Shown here: piece by piece, positions 54,501-62,227 of the stretch | How the letters are laid out: each line of letters begins with the position of its first letter | Numbering within the stretch: position 1 is the first letter of the stretch | Source of the DNA: Pontibacter deserti | GTDB taxonomy: Bacteria > Bacteroidota > Bacteroidia > Cytophagales > Hymenobacteraceae | DNA: 64,000 nt | Direction: 5' to 3' | Assembly: GCF_023630255.1 (NCBI RefSeq) | Contig: NZ_JALPRS010000003.1 | Location: 248,001-312,000 of the forward strand | The notes under the pieces: model-generated | What the model was told of the DNA's origin: nothing | Seen by the model: the letters and a program-made list of their open reading frames with translations, nothing else | Databases searched by the model: none | Made by a program: the position numbers and the translations under genes

Positions 54501-57500
54501 GTTAGCAAAATAACCTACAAAAGCATTGCACCAACTAACCTGACTGTAGGGAGTGGTTCTTTAACTGTAACAGGCAACATGGCAACAGCTGGCGCTGGCA
54601 CAGGAATACAACACACACTTGCGGCAGGTTCACAAACCATAAACATTGGCGGAAACCTGGTTCTGAACGATGGAAGCGCAGGCAACAGCCTATCAGTTAT
54701 CAGTACTTCTGGTACAGTTAACGTTACAGGTAGCATACAGCACCGTGAAACCGGAAGTATAGAACTAGGGACGGGCAACCTAAACATAAGCGGAGATTAT
54801 ATTTATGTAGCCGGAAACTTCGCAGCCGGAACTGGTACTGTAACCTATAATGGCACTGGTGCACAAGTAGTAGCCGGTTTACCTTATCATCATTTAACAG
54901 TTAGTAAAACAGCAGGCACTGCAACCTACACAGCCGCTGCCACACAAAGTATAACCGGTAATTTGTCTGTTAATAATGCCGGAACCCTGGCACTGGCTGT
55001 ACCAACACTGAATGTGGCAGGTAATGTAAGTATAACGGCAGGCCAGTTACAAGCCAACGCAGCAACTATAGATCTAAAAGGTAACTGGAGCACAGCAGGC
55101 ACAGCATCGTTTACAGCAGGTACAAGCACTGTTATTTTCTCAGGAAGCACAGATCAGACCGTATCAGCTACCAACTTTAATAACCTGACCAAAACAGCTG
55201 CCAACACCCTGACTACTACAGGCATCTCAACTATAAATGGCTCGCTGGATGTGCAGGCTGGAACATTGCTTTTAAATGGCCACACCCTAAACCGAAGCAG
55301 CGCCGGCGGAACCTTTACGTTAGCAAACGATGCCACACTGAGAATCAATAATGCATCAACCTTTCCGGCAAACTTTGCTGCCAATACATTAGGCCTTACA
55401 AGTACTGTAATTTACTCTGGTGGTAATGCGGCAATTGCACCTGTAACCTATGGTTATTTAACCCTTCAGGATGGTGCGAACAGGGCTTTGCAGGGGGCAA
55501 CACGTGCAGCCAACCTGATGACTGTTGCCAGCGGAGCTACGCTAGCCAATAACAACAATACCCTGACACTGGATAATAATCTGGTTAACGATGGCACTAT
55601 AAACGCACCTGCTACAAACCTGGTATTTACAGCCGCAACTGCCAGCCTCGGTGGTTCCGGAACTACAACAATCAAGGACTTAACAGTTAATGCAGGTGCC
55701 GGTCTAACTATAAGCAAAAACATTACACTAAACGGTAACTTAACCAACAACGGTACAGGCATTAATGCTTCAGCAAACCAGGTAGAATTTACAGGGGCGG
55801 CAGCGGCAACTATAACTTCAGCCACTCCACTAACTATTAATCAGCTGCTGATCAGAAAATCGAATCCATCTAATACTGTTACCCTGAGTGCTGATATAAC
55901 TGATCTGCAAAGTATAAATGTGGCTTCTGGTACGTTTGATGCAACAAATAAAACCCTTACTAAAAAAGCTGTTGCCGGTACTACGCTAACGGTAGCAAAT
56001 GCGGCAACCATGAAGGTAGGCGGTACAAGCACGCTTCCTGTTTTAGATAGTTATACGTTAGACCCAGGCAGTACTATAGTTTACAATGGCAGTAACCAAA
56101 GTATAAAAAGTGTGCAGTACGGTCACCTGGATCTGCAGAACTTCGGAACGGCAATTTTCGAGGCAGGTATTGCTCAGATAGCAGGTAACTTTACAAAAGG
56201 CAACGAGGCAACTGTAATTACGCCTGCAACAATAGAGTATAATGGCACAGCTGCACAATCTATAGTCGCACTTGATTATAACAACCTTATTTTAAGCAGT
56301 ACAGGAGCTAAAACATTTGCGGCAGGCAACCATAGAATAGCAGAAGCTTTAACTAAGCCAGGGTCAGGTGCAGTAAACGCCCGTGCATTTGCTACAACAG
56401 TGCATTATACCAAAGCCGGCGATCAGGATGTGCTACCGTTAAACTATAATAACCTTACCCTGAGCGGAAGCGGTGCAAAGAAATTTACAGGCACTACAGG
56501 TATAAATGGAGCATTTACTTTAGGCGGCACAGCCACTGCAGACCTGGCAACAAACGAAAATACCATTGTATTTGATGGTGCTACGCAAACTGTACCTGCC
56601 CTGAACTATAAAAACCTAAGTATAGCTGCTGCCGGAGCAAAAACACTGGCAGGAAGTATAAATGTGGAAAAAGCCCTGGCACTAACAGCAGGAGAGTTAA
56701 GAACAGGCTCAGGCAACAACATTATACTTGATGCTATAAACGGCTCTATCTCTGAAACTGCAACTGGCTATGTGACCGGCACTGTAGAAATTACCCGTAA
56801 TCTTTCTTCCGGGTTAGCTCAAACTTTCGGTGGAATCGGTCTGACAGTAACACCTGCAACCGGTACCCCGGGCGCTACAAAAGTAACCCGTGTTACAGGC
56901 ACAGGAGTTGGCAATGGCAAAAGTATAATCCGTAGTTTTAAGGTAGTGCCGCAGGATACAACCCAAGACCTGAATGCAACTATAGCTTTATCTTACCTGG
57001 ATCATGAACTTAATGGCTTGGCAGAGTCTGATCTGGCGGTATATTTTTCCCCAACAGGTGGTAACGACTGGAAACTTCAGTCTGCAAGCGCTGCTCCTAA
57101 TGAATCCGGTAATTCTGTAAGTCTGGCTGGTGTGCAGCGCATGGCTTACTTTACGCTTGGTGGGCGCAATACACCACTGCCTGTAGAGCTGGTATACTTT
57201 AAAGCACATAAGTCCGGAACAAATGCAGTGCTGGAGTGGAAAACAGCCATGGAGCAGAATAACAGTGGCTTCGAAGTACAAGCATCCGTAGACGGTTATA
57301 CTTACCAGAAGGTCCGGTTTATAAAAAGCCAGGCAGGTACATCTGCAACAGCACAAACTTATACTTATACTGATAACCGGAATGGTAAAAGCGGGATAGT
57401 CTATTATCGCCTGAAACAAATCGACCTGAACGGCACAGCCAAGATTTACAGCCCACAAACAGTGAACTTCGGAGCAGTAACCCAATCAACTATAACAGCC

Positions 57501-57737
57501 TATCCTAACCCATTTGTATCAGAAGTGAAGGTGGCAATAGAAGTAGTTACGGCCGGGAAGGCAACTTTAACGCTTTATTCAACAGCCGGTAAAGTGTTGA
57601 TGCAACACGAAGAACAATTGGCTGAAGGCGCATCGGAACTACAGTTGAACCTGGACGAGAACCTGCCACGCGGATTATACCTGCTGATAATAGAGCAGAG
57701 TGGCAAAGCAGAAACGCTGAAACTGATAAAAAATTAA
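51504..57737 (+). CDS. Giant T9SS-secreted beta-repeat surface protein B
   Basis: A 2077-aa paralogue of the preceding protein, colinear over its length. Signal peptide about 1-31 (cut after SASA). WTGAGTDWATASNWTAG module near 35, and WVGGTSIAWELPANW near 948. Beta-repeats with NGTFT, YNNLTLS and GTAQS-type signatures. INRKYTIAIPAG..LQYNDTDLNG module near 860 and its C-terminal relative (LSYLDHELNGLAESDL) near 1825. PVELVYFKAHKSG domain about 1892-1990, then the T9SS type A sorting domain (AYPNPFVSE to the C-terminus). It lacks a ~300-aa segment present in protein A around its residues 1412-1750. It is probably exported by T9SS and exposed on the surface. Function unknown. Confidence 0.88.
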   Translation: MGISTLTNKLVYPKICLILFLWIGIQVSASAQTTTSWTGAGTDWATASNWTAGVPNATTHVIIGDANFTGNKQPKIDQAALAECLSLTVGGVKAADLVVSNDKGFTVHGNVIIASNGRIENEGTYFTIKGNWTNNGTFTDNLYIKGNSPNARSTQYPTMEFTGANARIGGTGLNSFNKLVLTGSTILDAGITMIARSNTSGNVTVQPQLHVNSSLDPQTNLVTVPNVAGAELIVGPTATLYVKGATYFSNYSRSPTTMYTTSTINYAGGDQTIESALVYGVLRVSGTGTKRLNGNTRVFGAQDTGLHIDAGVLDLESYTLDKDNSPGASLSIVSGATLRIGGTNTFPANYGTNTLDANSTVEYYGTNQTVANVSYGHLLLSTSGIKTMPATAMTVKGNLTSSGTVSYTAGAPVNVAGNVTIGTGTTFNGGSAIHTIGGNWAANGTFTGNASTVLMTGSNKIISSTAGATEFFNLTLNGTGITITVPALTIRGDLNAPGGLAQVADGNITMTNTVSKSISGANLNFQNLTIDGIVTTAANPTLNGNFTVNAGKTFTASAGTVTMAGLNKSIAGSGSKTFFNLTIANATSTAASFTVNAALSGSSSLTASAGTATFGSTSTFANTHYLNDVAITGTSMRMLANANLYVAGTMSKGASSVFDVTTATPNTVYYNGLNPQPLLATTYHHLVLTNTGAKTAGGAITVNGNSTIDAGATLNAGSFNHNLYGNWVNNGSFNHNNGTVTFTGGANTSITGATFFNNLALNKTSMGNAVTLLTDATANTLQMTNGIMQTGANKIIILNTRSGNGWVIGTVNRQHVFNDGEAYAFNSPFSQLSFASPAGITDVSITVAEESIAGFTTGAAINRKYTIAIPAGTYTNGTLQLQYNDTDLNGNNEAGLQLYRYESGIGRWLTRGRSALSSTDNWVRRNSFTNLQGVWTMSANPNIYRWVGGTSIAWELPANWENITDGFIVTADVAPLSNDEVILSEVVPVNQPTINSDVTVSKITYKSIAPTNLTVGSGSLTVTGNMATAGAGTGIQHTLAAGSQTINIGGNLVLNDGSAGNSLSVISTSGTVNVTGSIQHRETGSIELGTGNLNISGDYIYVAGNFAAGTGTVTYNGTGAQVVAGLPYHHLTVSKTAGTATYTAAATQSITGNLSVNNAGTLALAVPTLNVAGNVSITAGQLQANAATIDLKGNWSTAGTASFTAGTSTVIFSGSTDQTVSATNFNNLTKTAANTLTTTGISTINGSLDVQAGTLLLNGHTLNRSSAGGTFTLANDATLRINNASTFPANFAANTLGLTSTVIYSGGNAAIAPVTYGYLTLQDGANRALQGATRAANLMTVASGATLANNNNTLTLDNNLVNDGTINAPATNLVFTAATASLGGSGTTTIKDLTVNAGAGLTISKNITLNGNLTNNGTGINASANQVEFTGAAAATITSATPLTINQLLIRKSNPSNTVTLSADITDLQSINVASGTFDATNKTLTKKAVAGTTLTVANAATMKVGGTSTLPVLDSYTLDPGSTIVYNGSNQSIKSVQYGHLDLQNFGTAIFEAGIAQIAGNFTKGNEATVITPATIEYNGTAAQSIVALDYNNLILSSTGAKTFAAGNHRIAEALTKPGSGAVNARAFATTVHYTKAGDQDVLPLNYNNLTLSGSGAKKFTGTTGINGAFTLGGTATADLATNENTIVFDGATQTVPALNYKNLSIAAAGAKTLAGSINVEKALALTAGELRTGSGNNIILDAINGSISETATGYVTGTVEITRNLSSGLAQTFGGIGLTVTPATGTPGATKVTRVTGTGVGNGKSIIRSFKVVPQDTTQDLNATIALSYLDHELNGLAESDLAVYFSPTGGNDWKLQSASAAPNESGNSVSLAGVQRMAYFTLGGRNTPLPVELVYFKAHKSGTNAVLEWKTAMEQNNSGFEVQASVDGYTYQKVRFIKSQAGTSATAQTYTYTDNRNGKSGIVYYRLKQIDLNGTAKIYSPQTVNFGAVTQSTITAYPNPFVSEVKVAIEVVTAGKATLTLYSTAGKVLMQHEEQLAEGASELQLNLDENLPRGLYLLIIEQSGKAETLKLIKN

Positions 57738-57752
57738 ACCTGATAAGTTTCT

Positions 57753-57791
57753 AAAGCAAAAGGCTCCTGTTTTACGGGAGCCTTTTGCTTT
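57753..57791. terminator. Bidirectional terminator, surface protein B / EamA gene
   Basis: Perfect 15-bp inverted repeat (57753-57767 with 57777-57791), 9-nt loop, between convergent genes. Confidence 0.92.
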
Positions 57792-57803
57792 ATAGGGCTG
57801 TAT

Positions 57804-58709
57804 TTATTTCGCCCTGTTAACTATAAATACGCCAACCAATATAATTACCATGCCTACATAATGCCACAGGTGTATGGTTTCGCCATCCAGCACGCCCCAC
57901 ATAAGTGCCACTATAGGTATAAGGTACGTAGAGGAGCTGGCAAAAAGTGTGGTAGAGATATGAATGAGTTTATTGAAAAGTACCAACCCAACTGCCGTAC
58001 TAAATACCGCAAGTATAGCAATATACATCAGCGCTTCCCAGGCACCGGGCGTGTGCTGTAGTTTGTTAAGCGCATCCGTAGTAAGCAGGTAAACAAGCGC
58101 CATCGGGCCCACCGTAAGCAGCGCCAAACTCGACATTACAAATGGTTTTAACCCCTGCAGTTTGTGCTTGATGATGTTTACACTGCCACCGTAGCAGATA
58201 CAGGCCAGCACAATGTATAAACCATACATGGTGTTCTCCATGTTAGTATTCTCACCACCCGAAAAAATAAGTACCGACGTACCTGCAATACCGATAATGA
58301 TGCCCAGCATACGCATCCAGGTGATGGCCTGATGAAAGAAAACAGCCCCAACCAGCAACGTGAAAAGTGCGGTAAGCGAGTTTAGCACACCGGCAAGTCC
58401 ACTGGCCAGGCGGGTTTCGGCGTAAGCGAACAGGAAAGCCGGAATCAGATTGCCCAATAAACCACTGCCCAGCAAAAACTTCCAGTGGCGCGGCTCTGCC
58501 TGCCGAATGTGTTTTATAGCAAAAGGCAGTAGCGTAAGGCAGGCAATGGTAATGCGCCAAGCCCCCAGCTCATCCGAAGTATAAACTACAAGACCTTTTT
58601 TGATGAGTATAAACGAAGTACCCCAGATAAGGGCAAGTATAATTACCAGGAACCAAGCCAGCGCCGGCGTTCCCGTTTTTTGCTGTTCAGAAGTTGTTAC
58701 TGTTTTGAT
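57804..58709 (-). CDS. EamA/DMT-family transporter with non-standard start codon
   Basis: Ten-helix drug/metabolite transporter made of two EamA repeats. The first in-frame ATG, GTG or TTG is a TTG at 58475, which would give only 223 aa and delete the first two helices. Reading upstream by hand, the frame stays open and encodes a normal EamA start: TSEQQKTG, then FLVIILALIWGTSFILIKKG and DELGAWRITIACLTLLPF. With ATC at 58709 as start the product begins (M)KTVTTSEQ and has 301 aa, the usual family length. A TACTTTTG promoter box lies 28 nt further up. ATC initiation, a recent start-codon mutation or a base error are the options. Substrate unknown. Confidence 0.75.
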   Translation of the reverse strand: MKTVTTSEQQKTGTPALAWFLVIILALIWGTSFILIKKGLVVYTSDELGAWRITIACLTLLPFAIKHIRQAEPRHWKFLLGSGLLGNLIPAFLFAYAETRLASGLAGVLNSLTALFTLLVGAVFFHQAITWMRMLGIIIGIAGTSVLIFSGGENTNMENTMYGLYIVLACICYGGSVNIIKHKLQGLKPFVMSSLALLTVGPMALVYLLTTDALNKLQHTPGAWEALMYIAILAVFSTAVGLVLFNKLIHISTTLFASSSTYLIPIVALMWGVLDGETIHLWHYVGMVIILVGVFIVNRAK

Positions 58710-58737
58710 AGCCGTAAAGTATAAAAGGTAAGGAGCG

Positions 58738-58745
58738 CAAAAGTA
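58738..58745 (-). promoter_or_regulatory. Candidate -7 element, EamA gene
   Basis: Minus-strand TACTTTTG, full match to TAnnTTTG, leaving a leader of about 20 nt before the ATC codon at 58709. Confidence 0.5.
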
Positions 58746-58869
58746 GAGGATTTTATAGTTAGAAAGAGGAAAAGTTAGTGAGTTTATGAGTTTGAGAGTT
58801 AGAGAGGGAAGAATTAAAGAAGTTAAGCAGCAACTATAAAACTATAGCTCATGAATAAGCAAAGGCCAA

Positions 58870-58900
58870 AAGTCCCCCTTTGAAGGGGGTGAAGGGGGAT
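58870..58900. repeat. GC-skewed hairpin repeat (CCCCCTT/AAGGGGG)
   Basis: Stem CCCCCTT (58874-58880) with AAGGGGG (58883-58889) and a 2-nt loop, followed by another GAAGGGGGAT. It looks like a dispersed palindromic intergenic repeat, not a terminator, because no T run follows. Confidence 0.55.
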
Positions 58901-58952
58901 GTTAAACATAAACTATAAAAACATAACTGTTCCTGCGGTAAAGGCAGTAAAG

Positions 58953-58985
58953 CTCCCCTCCTTAAGCAAGGAGGGGTAGGGGTGG
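58953..58985. repeat. GC-skewed hairpin repeat (CCCCTCCTT/AAGGAGGGG)
   Basis: Perfect 9-bp stem (58955-58963 with 58968-58976), 4-nt loop AAGC, then TAGGGGTGGT. It is similar in style to the element 80 bp to the left and probably of the same class. Confidence 0.55.
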
Positions 58986-59036
58986 TTTGGCAACTATAAA
59001 ACTATGGCAACCGCCTTTGCCTTGCTTGTCCCTGCC

Positions 59037-59097
59037 GGGCCAGTTGAGTCAGGAGACTCAACACCATAGTAAGACACGAGTCTGGAGACTCGCGCCA
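59037..59097. repeat. REP-like hairpin element (copy B)
   Basis: Two hairpins in tandem: GTTGAGTC/GACTCAAC (59043-59062 region) and CGAGTCT/AGACTCG (59077-59092). The block 59064-59097 matches 13835-13868 at 29 of 34 positions, and two of the differences are a compensating base pair in the second stem. Confidence 0.7.
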
Positions 59098-59158
59098 GCG
59101 GAGAACTATAGAATCCTGTTACTCCCTTAATTCCCCATTAATCTGTGGTTCAGACAAA

Positions 59159-59192
59159 CAAAAAGCGCCCGCTGCAAAAGCAACAGGCGCTT
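59159..59192 (-). terminator. Terminator of dusB
   Basis: Stem AAGCGCC (59163-59169) with GGCGCTT (59186-59192), followed on the minus strand by a T run. It lies 39 nt past the dusB stop. Confidence 0.75.
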
Positions 59193-59230
59193 GTCAAAAT
59201 AACTCTTAAAATCTCTAACTTCTAAGCTCC

Positions 59231-60226
59231 CTAACTCTCTAACTCCACATAGCTCATCGTCTGTGCAATCTCGTCCAGGGTGTCGTAAATTTCCTGAATA
59301 TCTTCTGACTGCACTAAGCGCATGCGGAGTGGTTTAAAGTGCGGTAACCCACGGAAATAGTTGGTATAGTGGCGGCGCATTTCAAAAATGCCCAGTTTGT
59401 CGCCTTTCCATTCCAGCGAATGCGTGAAGTGCTGACGGCAAACCTCTACGCGCTCTTCCAGTGTTGGTCCTGCCAGCATTTCGCCGGTTGCCATGTAGTG
59501 CTTTATCTCGTTAAAGATCCACGGGTAACCTATACTTGCCCTCCCGATCATAATACCATCTACGCCATACTTGTTGCGGTACTCTAGGGCCTTCTGCGGA
59601 GAGTCGATATCACCGTTGCCGAAGATCGGGATCTTCATGCGTGGGTTGTTCTTCACTTCTGCAATTAATGTCCAGTCGGCTTCACCTTTATACATTTGCA
59701 CACGGGTACGGCCGTGTATACTTAGTGCCTGAATACCGATATCCTGTAAGCGCTCGGCAGTTTCTACGATATACTTGGTGTCTTCGTCCCAGCCGAGGCG
59801 GGTTTTAACGGTAACCGGAAGATTGGTTGCTTTCACAATTTCCTCGGTCATTTTCACCATTTTAGGTACATCGCGCAGCAGGGCAGCACCCGCACCTTTA
59901 CAGGCCACGTTCTTTACAGGGCAACCATAGTTTATATCAATCAGGTCAGGCCCAGCCTGCGACGAAACGATAGCCGCCTCGCGCATCGACTCAATATCAG
60001 AGCCAAATATCTGGATACCAATGGGACGTTCGTAGTCAAAAATGTCGAGTTTCTGCACACTTTTAGCTGCGTCGCGTATCAAACCCTCAGAGGAAATAAA
60101 CTCAGTGTACATCAGGTCGGCCCCGTTGGCTTTGCACACTTTTCGGAAAGGCGGATCGCTCACGTCTTCCATAGGTGCCAGCAGCAGCGGAAACTCGCCC
60201 AGTTCTATGTTCGCTATCTTTACCAA
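59231..60226 (-). CDS. dusB: tRNA-dihydrouridine synthase (DusB-type)
   Basis: FMN enzyme that reduces uridine in the tRNA D loop. The 331-aa protein starts with LAPMEDVSDPPFR, has the catalytic Cys102 in INYGCPVKNV, LPVTVKTRLGWD near 147, SIHGRTRVQMYKG near 174, and the FMN-phosphate motif GNGDI and GVDGIMIGRASIG. The start is TTG at 60226. The bases just upstream read TAAATTTTG, a promoter-like box so close that the transcript may be nearly leaderless. Divergent from the CPBP protease gene with 53 nt between starts. Confidence 0.93.
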   Translation of the reverse strand: MVKIANIELGEFPLLLAPMEDVSDPPFRKVCKANGADLMYTEFISSEGLIRDAAKSVQKLDIFDYERPIGIQIFGSDIESMREAAIVSSQAGPDLIDINYGCPVKNVACKGAGAALLRDVPKMVKMTEEIVKATNLPVTVKTRLGWDEDTKYIVETAERLQDIGIQALSIHGRTRVQMYKGEADWTLIAEVKNNPRMKIPIFGNGDIDSPQKALEYRNKYGVDGIMIGRASIGYPWIFNEIKHYMATGEMLAGPTLEERVEVCRQHFTHSLEWKGDKLGIFEMRRHYTNYFRGLPHFKPLRMRLVQSEDIQEIYDTLDEIAQTMSYVELES

Positions 60227-60279
60227 AGCAAAATTTAATTATTCGCGTAAATTTACACCAATTTAACCTAAACTCCTGT

Positions 60280-61242
60280 ATGAAAGGTTTCATCCCGAAA
60301 GAGACACACCCGTTTTATGTACTGCTGTTGCTTATAGCGTTTATGATAGGCGGCTATTTTGTAGGTAGCTTTATATTCGCCATACTGGCCAGTGCGGTAT
60401 TTAATATTGGTATAATGGAAATGCCGGAAATAGCCACAGACCCGGCCTCGCACCCGAACGGGCGTAACATTATGCTGATGCTTCAGGGGGTGATACAATT
60501 CCTTTCTTTTGTGGTGGCGCCTTTGTTTCTGCTGCGCGTGTTAAAGTATAAAATAGACCCGTACCTGAACTGGAAGATGCCGGTGGCACCGCTGCTGGTA
60601 TTGCTGGCTGGTGTGCTGATGATCGTGATAATGCCGGCCAACTCTATCATTATTCACTGGAATGCAGATATGCACTTCCCGGATTTCTTACGGGAGTTTG
60701 AGCAATGGGCACGTGCTAAAGAAGACGAGCTGGCTGAGCTTACCAAAATGATAGCCAATTTTGATTCTGTACCGAAGCTGTTGGTGGGTTTATTGGTAAT
60801 TGCCGTTATACCTGCCATTGGCGAGGAGCTTGTGTTTAGGGGCATACTGCAAAAGCAACTGCACCGCTGGACAGGTAACCCACACGTAGCTATCTGGATT
60901 GCCGGACTGGTGTTTGCTGCCATACACGTACAGTTTTTCGGGTTTGTGCCGCGCGCTATACTTGGGGCTTTATTCGGATATTTATACTTCTGGTCGGGCA
61001 GGATAAGCGTACCTATAGTGGCCCACTTCTTTAACAATGGCTTTACCGTATTTATGTTATACTTACAGCAAACCGGGGCCGCCGATATTGATGTAGAATC
61101 TACAGATCCGATGGAGTGGTACAGCATATTGATTTCGGTTATACTTAGCGCTGGCCTGCTGTATTACCTGTACAACGAATTCAGAAAAGTGCCTCCGCGT
61201 ACCGAAGCTATACCTGAAACTGCTGTGGATTCTGTTGTATAG
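60280..61242 (+). CDS. CPBP family intramembrane glutamic endopeptidase
   Basis: A 320-aa membrane protease of the CAAX/ABI family with about eight transmembrane helices. The catalytic glutamates Glu182-Glu183 and Arg187 are in GEELVFRGIL. The second motif FAAIHVQFF carries His216, and the third is VAHFFNNG near 253. I start at ATG 60280, since earlier in-frame codons overlap the divergent dusB gene. Roles in the family include prenyl-protein processing and bacteriocin immunity; the substrate here is unknown. cdsA follows 58 nt later. Confidence 0.92.
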   Translation: MKGFIPKETHPFYVLLLLIAFMIGGYFVGSFIFAILASAVFNIGIMEMPEIATDPASHPNGRNIMLMLQGVIQFLSFVVAPLFLLRVLKYKIDPYLNWKMPVAPLLVLLAGVLMIVIMPANSIIIHWNADMHFPDFLREFEQWARAKEDELAELTKMIANFDSVPKLLVGLLVIAVIPAIGEELVFRGILQKQLHRWTGNPHVAIWIAGLVFAAIHVQFFGFVPRAILGALFGYLYFWSGRISVPIVAHFFNNGFTVFMLYLQQTGAADIDVESTDPMEWYSILISVILSAGLLYYLYNEFRKVPPRTEAIPETAVDSVV

Positions 61243-61300
61243 ATATCCTACAATATAGATAATTTCATACCTTTATTGCTCCAACAGCATCCTCTACTAC

Positions 61301-62128
61301 ATGAGCAAAGATATTTCGAGCCTAAGTAATTTACAGCAGCGCATTATTGTAGGGGTGTTGGGTGCAGCTATGTTTATAGGTGGCATACTGGCAAGCGAGT
61401 GGACCTACTTTCTGCTGTTTCTGGGGCTAACTATACTTGGTTTGCTCGAGTTTTACAGGCTGGTAGGCCCGCAGGGTATAAAGCCGAATAAACCCGTTGG
61501 CGTCATACTTGGCGTGTTCCTTTATACTTCCGTTTTTCTGATTGAGAAAGAGATCATCTTACCTGAGTGGTTATACCTGGCCTTGCCGATCCTGAGCCTT
61601 GTATTGGTATTGGAATTATACCGCAAACAGGAGCAGCCTTTCACAAACATTGCTTTTACACTTTTAGGCGTTTTATACATTGCTTTGCCTTTCGCGTTGC
61701 TGCACAAACTGGGGTATCTGCTGGGTGAGTACAGCTGGGAACCTATACTTGGCCTGATGCTGCTGATTTGGGCATCAGACACAGGAGCCTACATAGCGGG
61801 TAAATCTTTTGGGAAGCATAAGCTTTTTCCGCGTATATCGCCGGGCAAGACCTGGGAAGGCTGGGTAGGAGGTATGTTACTTACACTGAGTGTGGCCTAT
61901 GGCTTATCTATAAACCTTACAGAGTTGGGACTTGCAGAATGGCTGGGTATAGGTGTTATCGTATCGGTTTTCGGGGTACTTGGCGACCTTACAGAATCGT
62001 TGCTGAAACGTAGCCTGGATGTAAAAGACTCTGGTGCTTTGCTGCCCGGCCATGGCGGCATCCTCGACCGTTTCGACAGCCTGATCATGGTTATTCCCTT
62101 TATTGTAGCCTTTCTTCAGATTTTATAA
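61301..62128 (+). CDS. cdsA: Phosphatidate cytidylyltransferase
   Basis: Makes CDP-diacylglycerol, the branch point of phospholipid synthesis, at the inner membrane. The 275-aa protein has about seven to eight transmembrane helices. The signature SGALLPGHGGILDRFDS lies near residue 247 with its metal-binding Asp, and WASDTGAYIAGKSFGKHK and ISPGKTWEG are typical. psd, the enzyme two steps on, lies 1.5 kb downstream with a glutamate dehydrogenase gene between. Confidence 0.95.
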   Translation: MSKDISSLSNLQQRIIVGVLGAAMFIGGILASEWTYFLLFLGLTILGLLEFYRLVGPQGIKPNKPVGVILGVFLYTSVFLIEKEIILPEWLYLALPILSLVLVLELYRKQEQPFTNIAFTLLGVLYIALPFALLHKLGYLLGEYSWEPILGLMLLIWASDTGAYIAGKSFGKHKLFPRISPGKTWEGWVGGMLLTLSVAYGLSINLTELGLAEWLGIGVIVSVFGVLGDLTESLLKRSLDVKDSGALLPGHGGILDRFDSLIMVIPFIVAFLQIL

Positions 62129-62172
62129 TTTTTTGTTGCCTGTATAGTAGGCGGTTGTATGCATAAATTATA

Positions 62173-62180
62173 TACCTTTG
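62173..62180 (+). promoter_or_regulatory. Candidate -7 element, glutamate dehydrogenase
   Basis: TACCTTTG, full match to TAnnTTTG, 47 nt before the ATG. No TTG at 19-21 nt upstream, so only the -7 part is supported. Confidence 0.45.
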
Positions 62181-62227
62181 CCGCCGAAAATCTTAATCAC
62201 TGAGTTAAATCATTAAGGATTAAAATC

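Noticed and set aside
44560-57200. CRISPR-like or tandem DNA repeats in the giant genes
   Set aside because: Repetition is at protein level with degenerate DNA; there are no exact repeat-spacer units.
58252-58560. Minus-strand frame overlapping the EamA gene
   Set aside because: It is an out-of-frame shadow; the true EamA frame is open through the region, so no frameshift is needed.
60175-60279. CPBP protease starting at 60175
   Set aside because: The extension lies inside the divergent dusB coding sequence; ATG 60280 begins directly before the first membrane helix.
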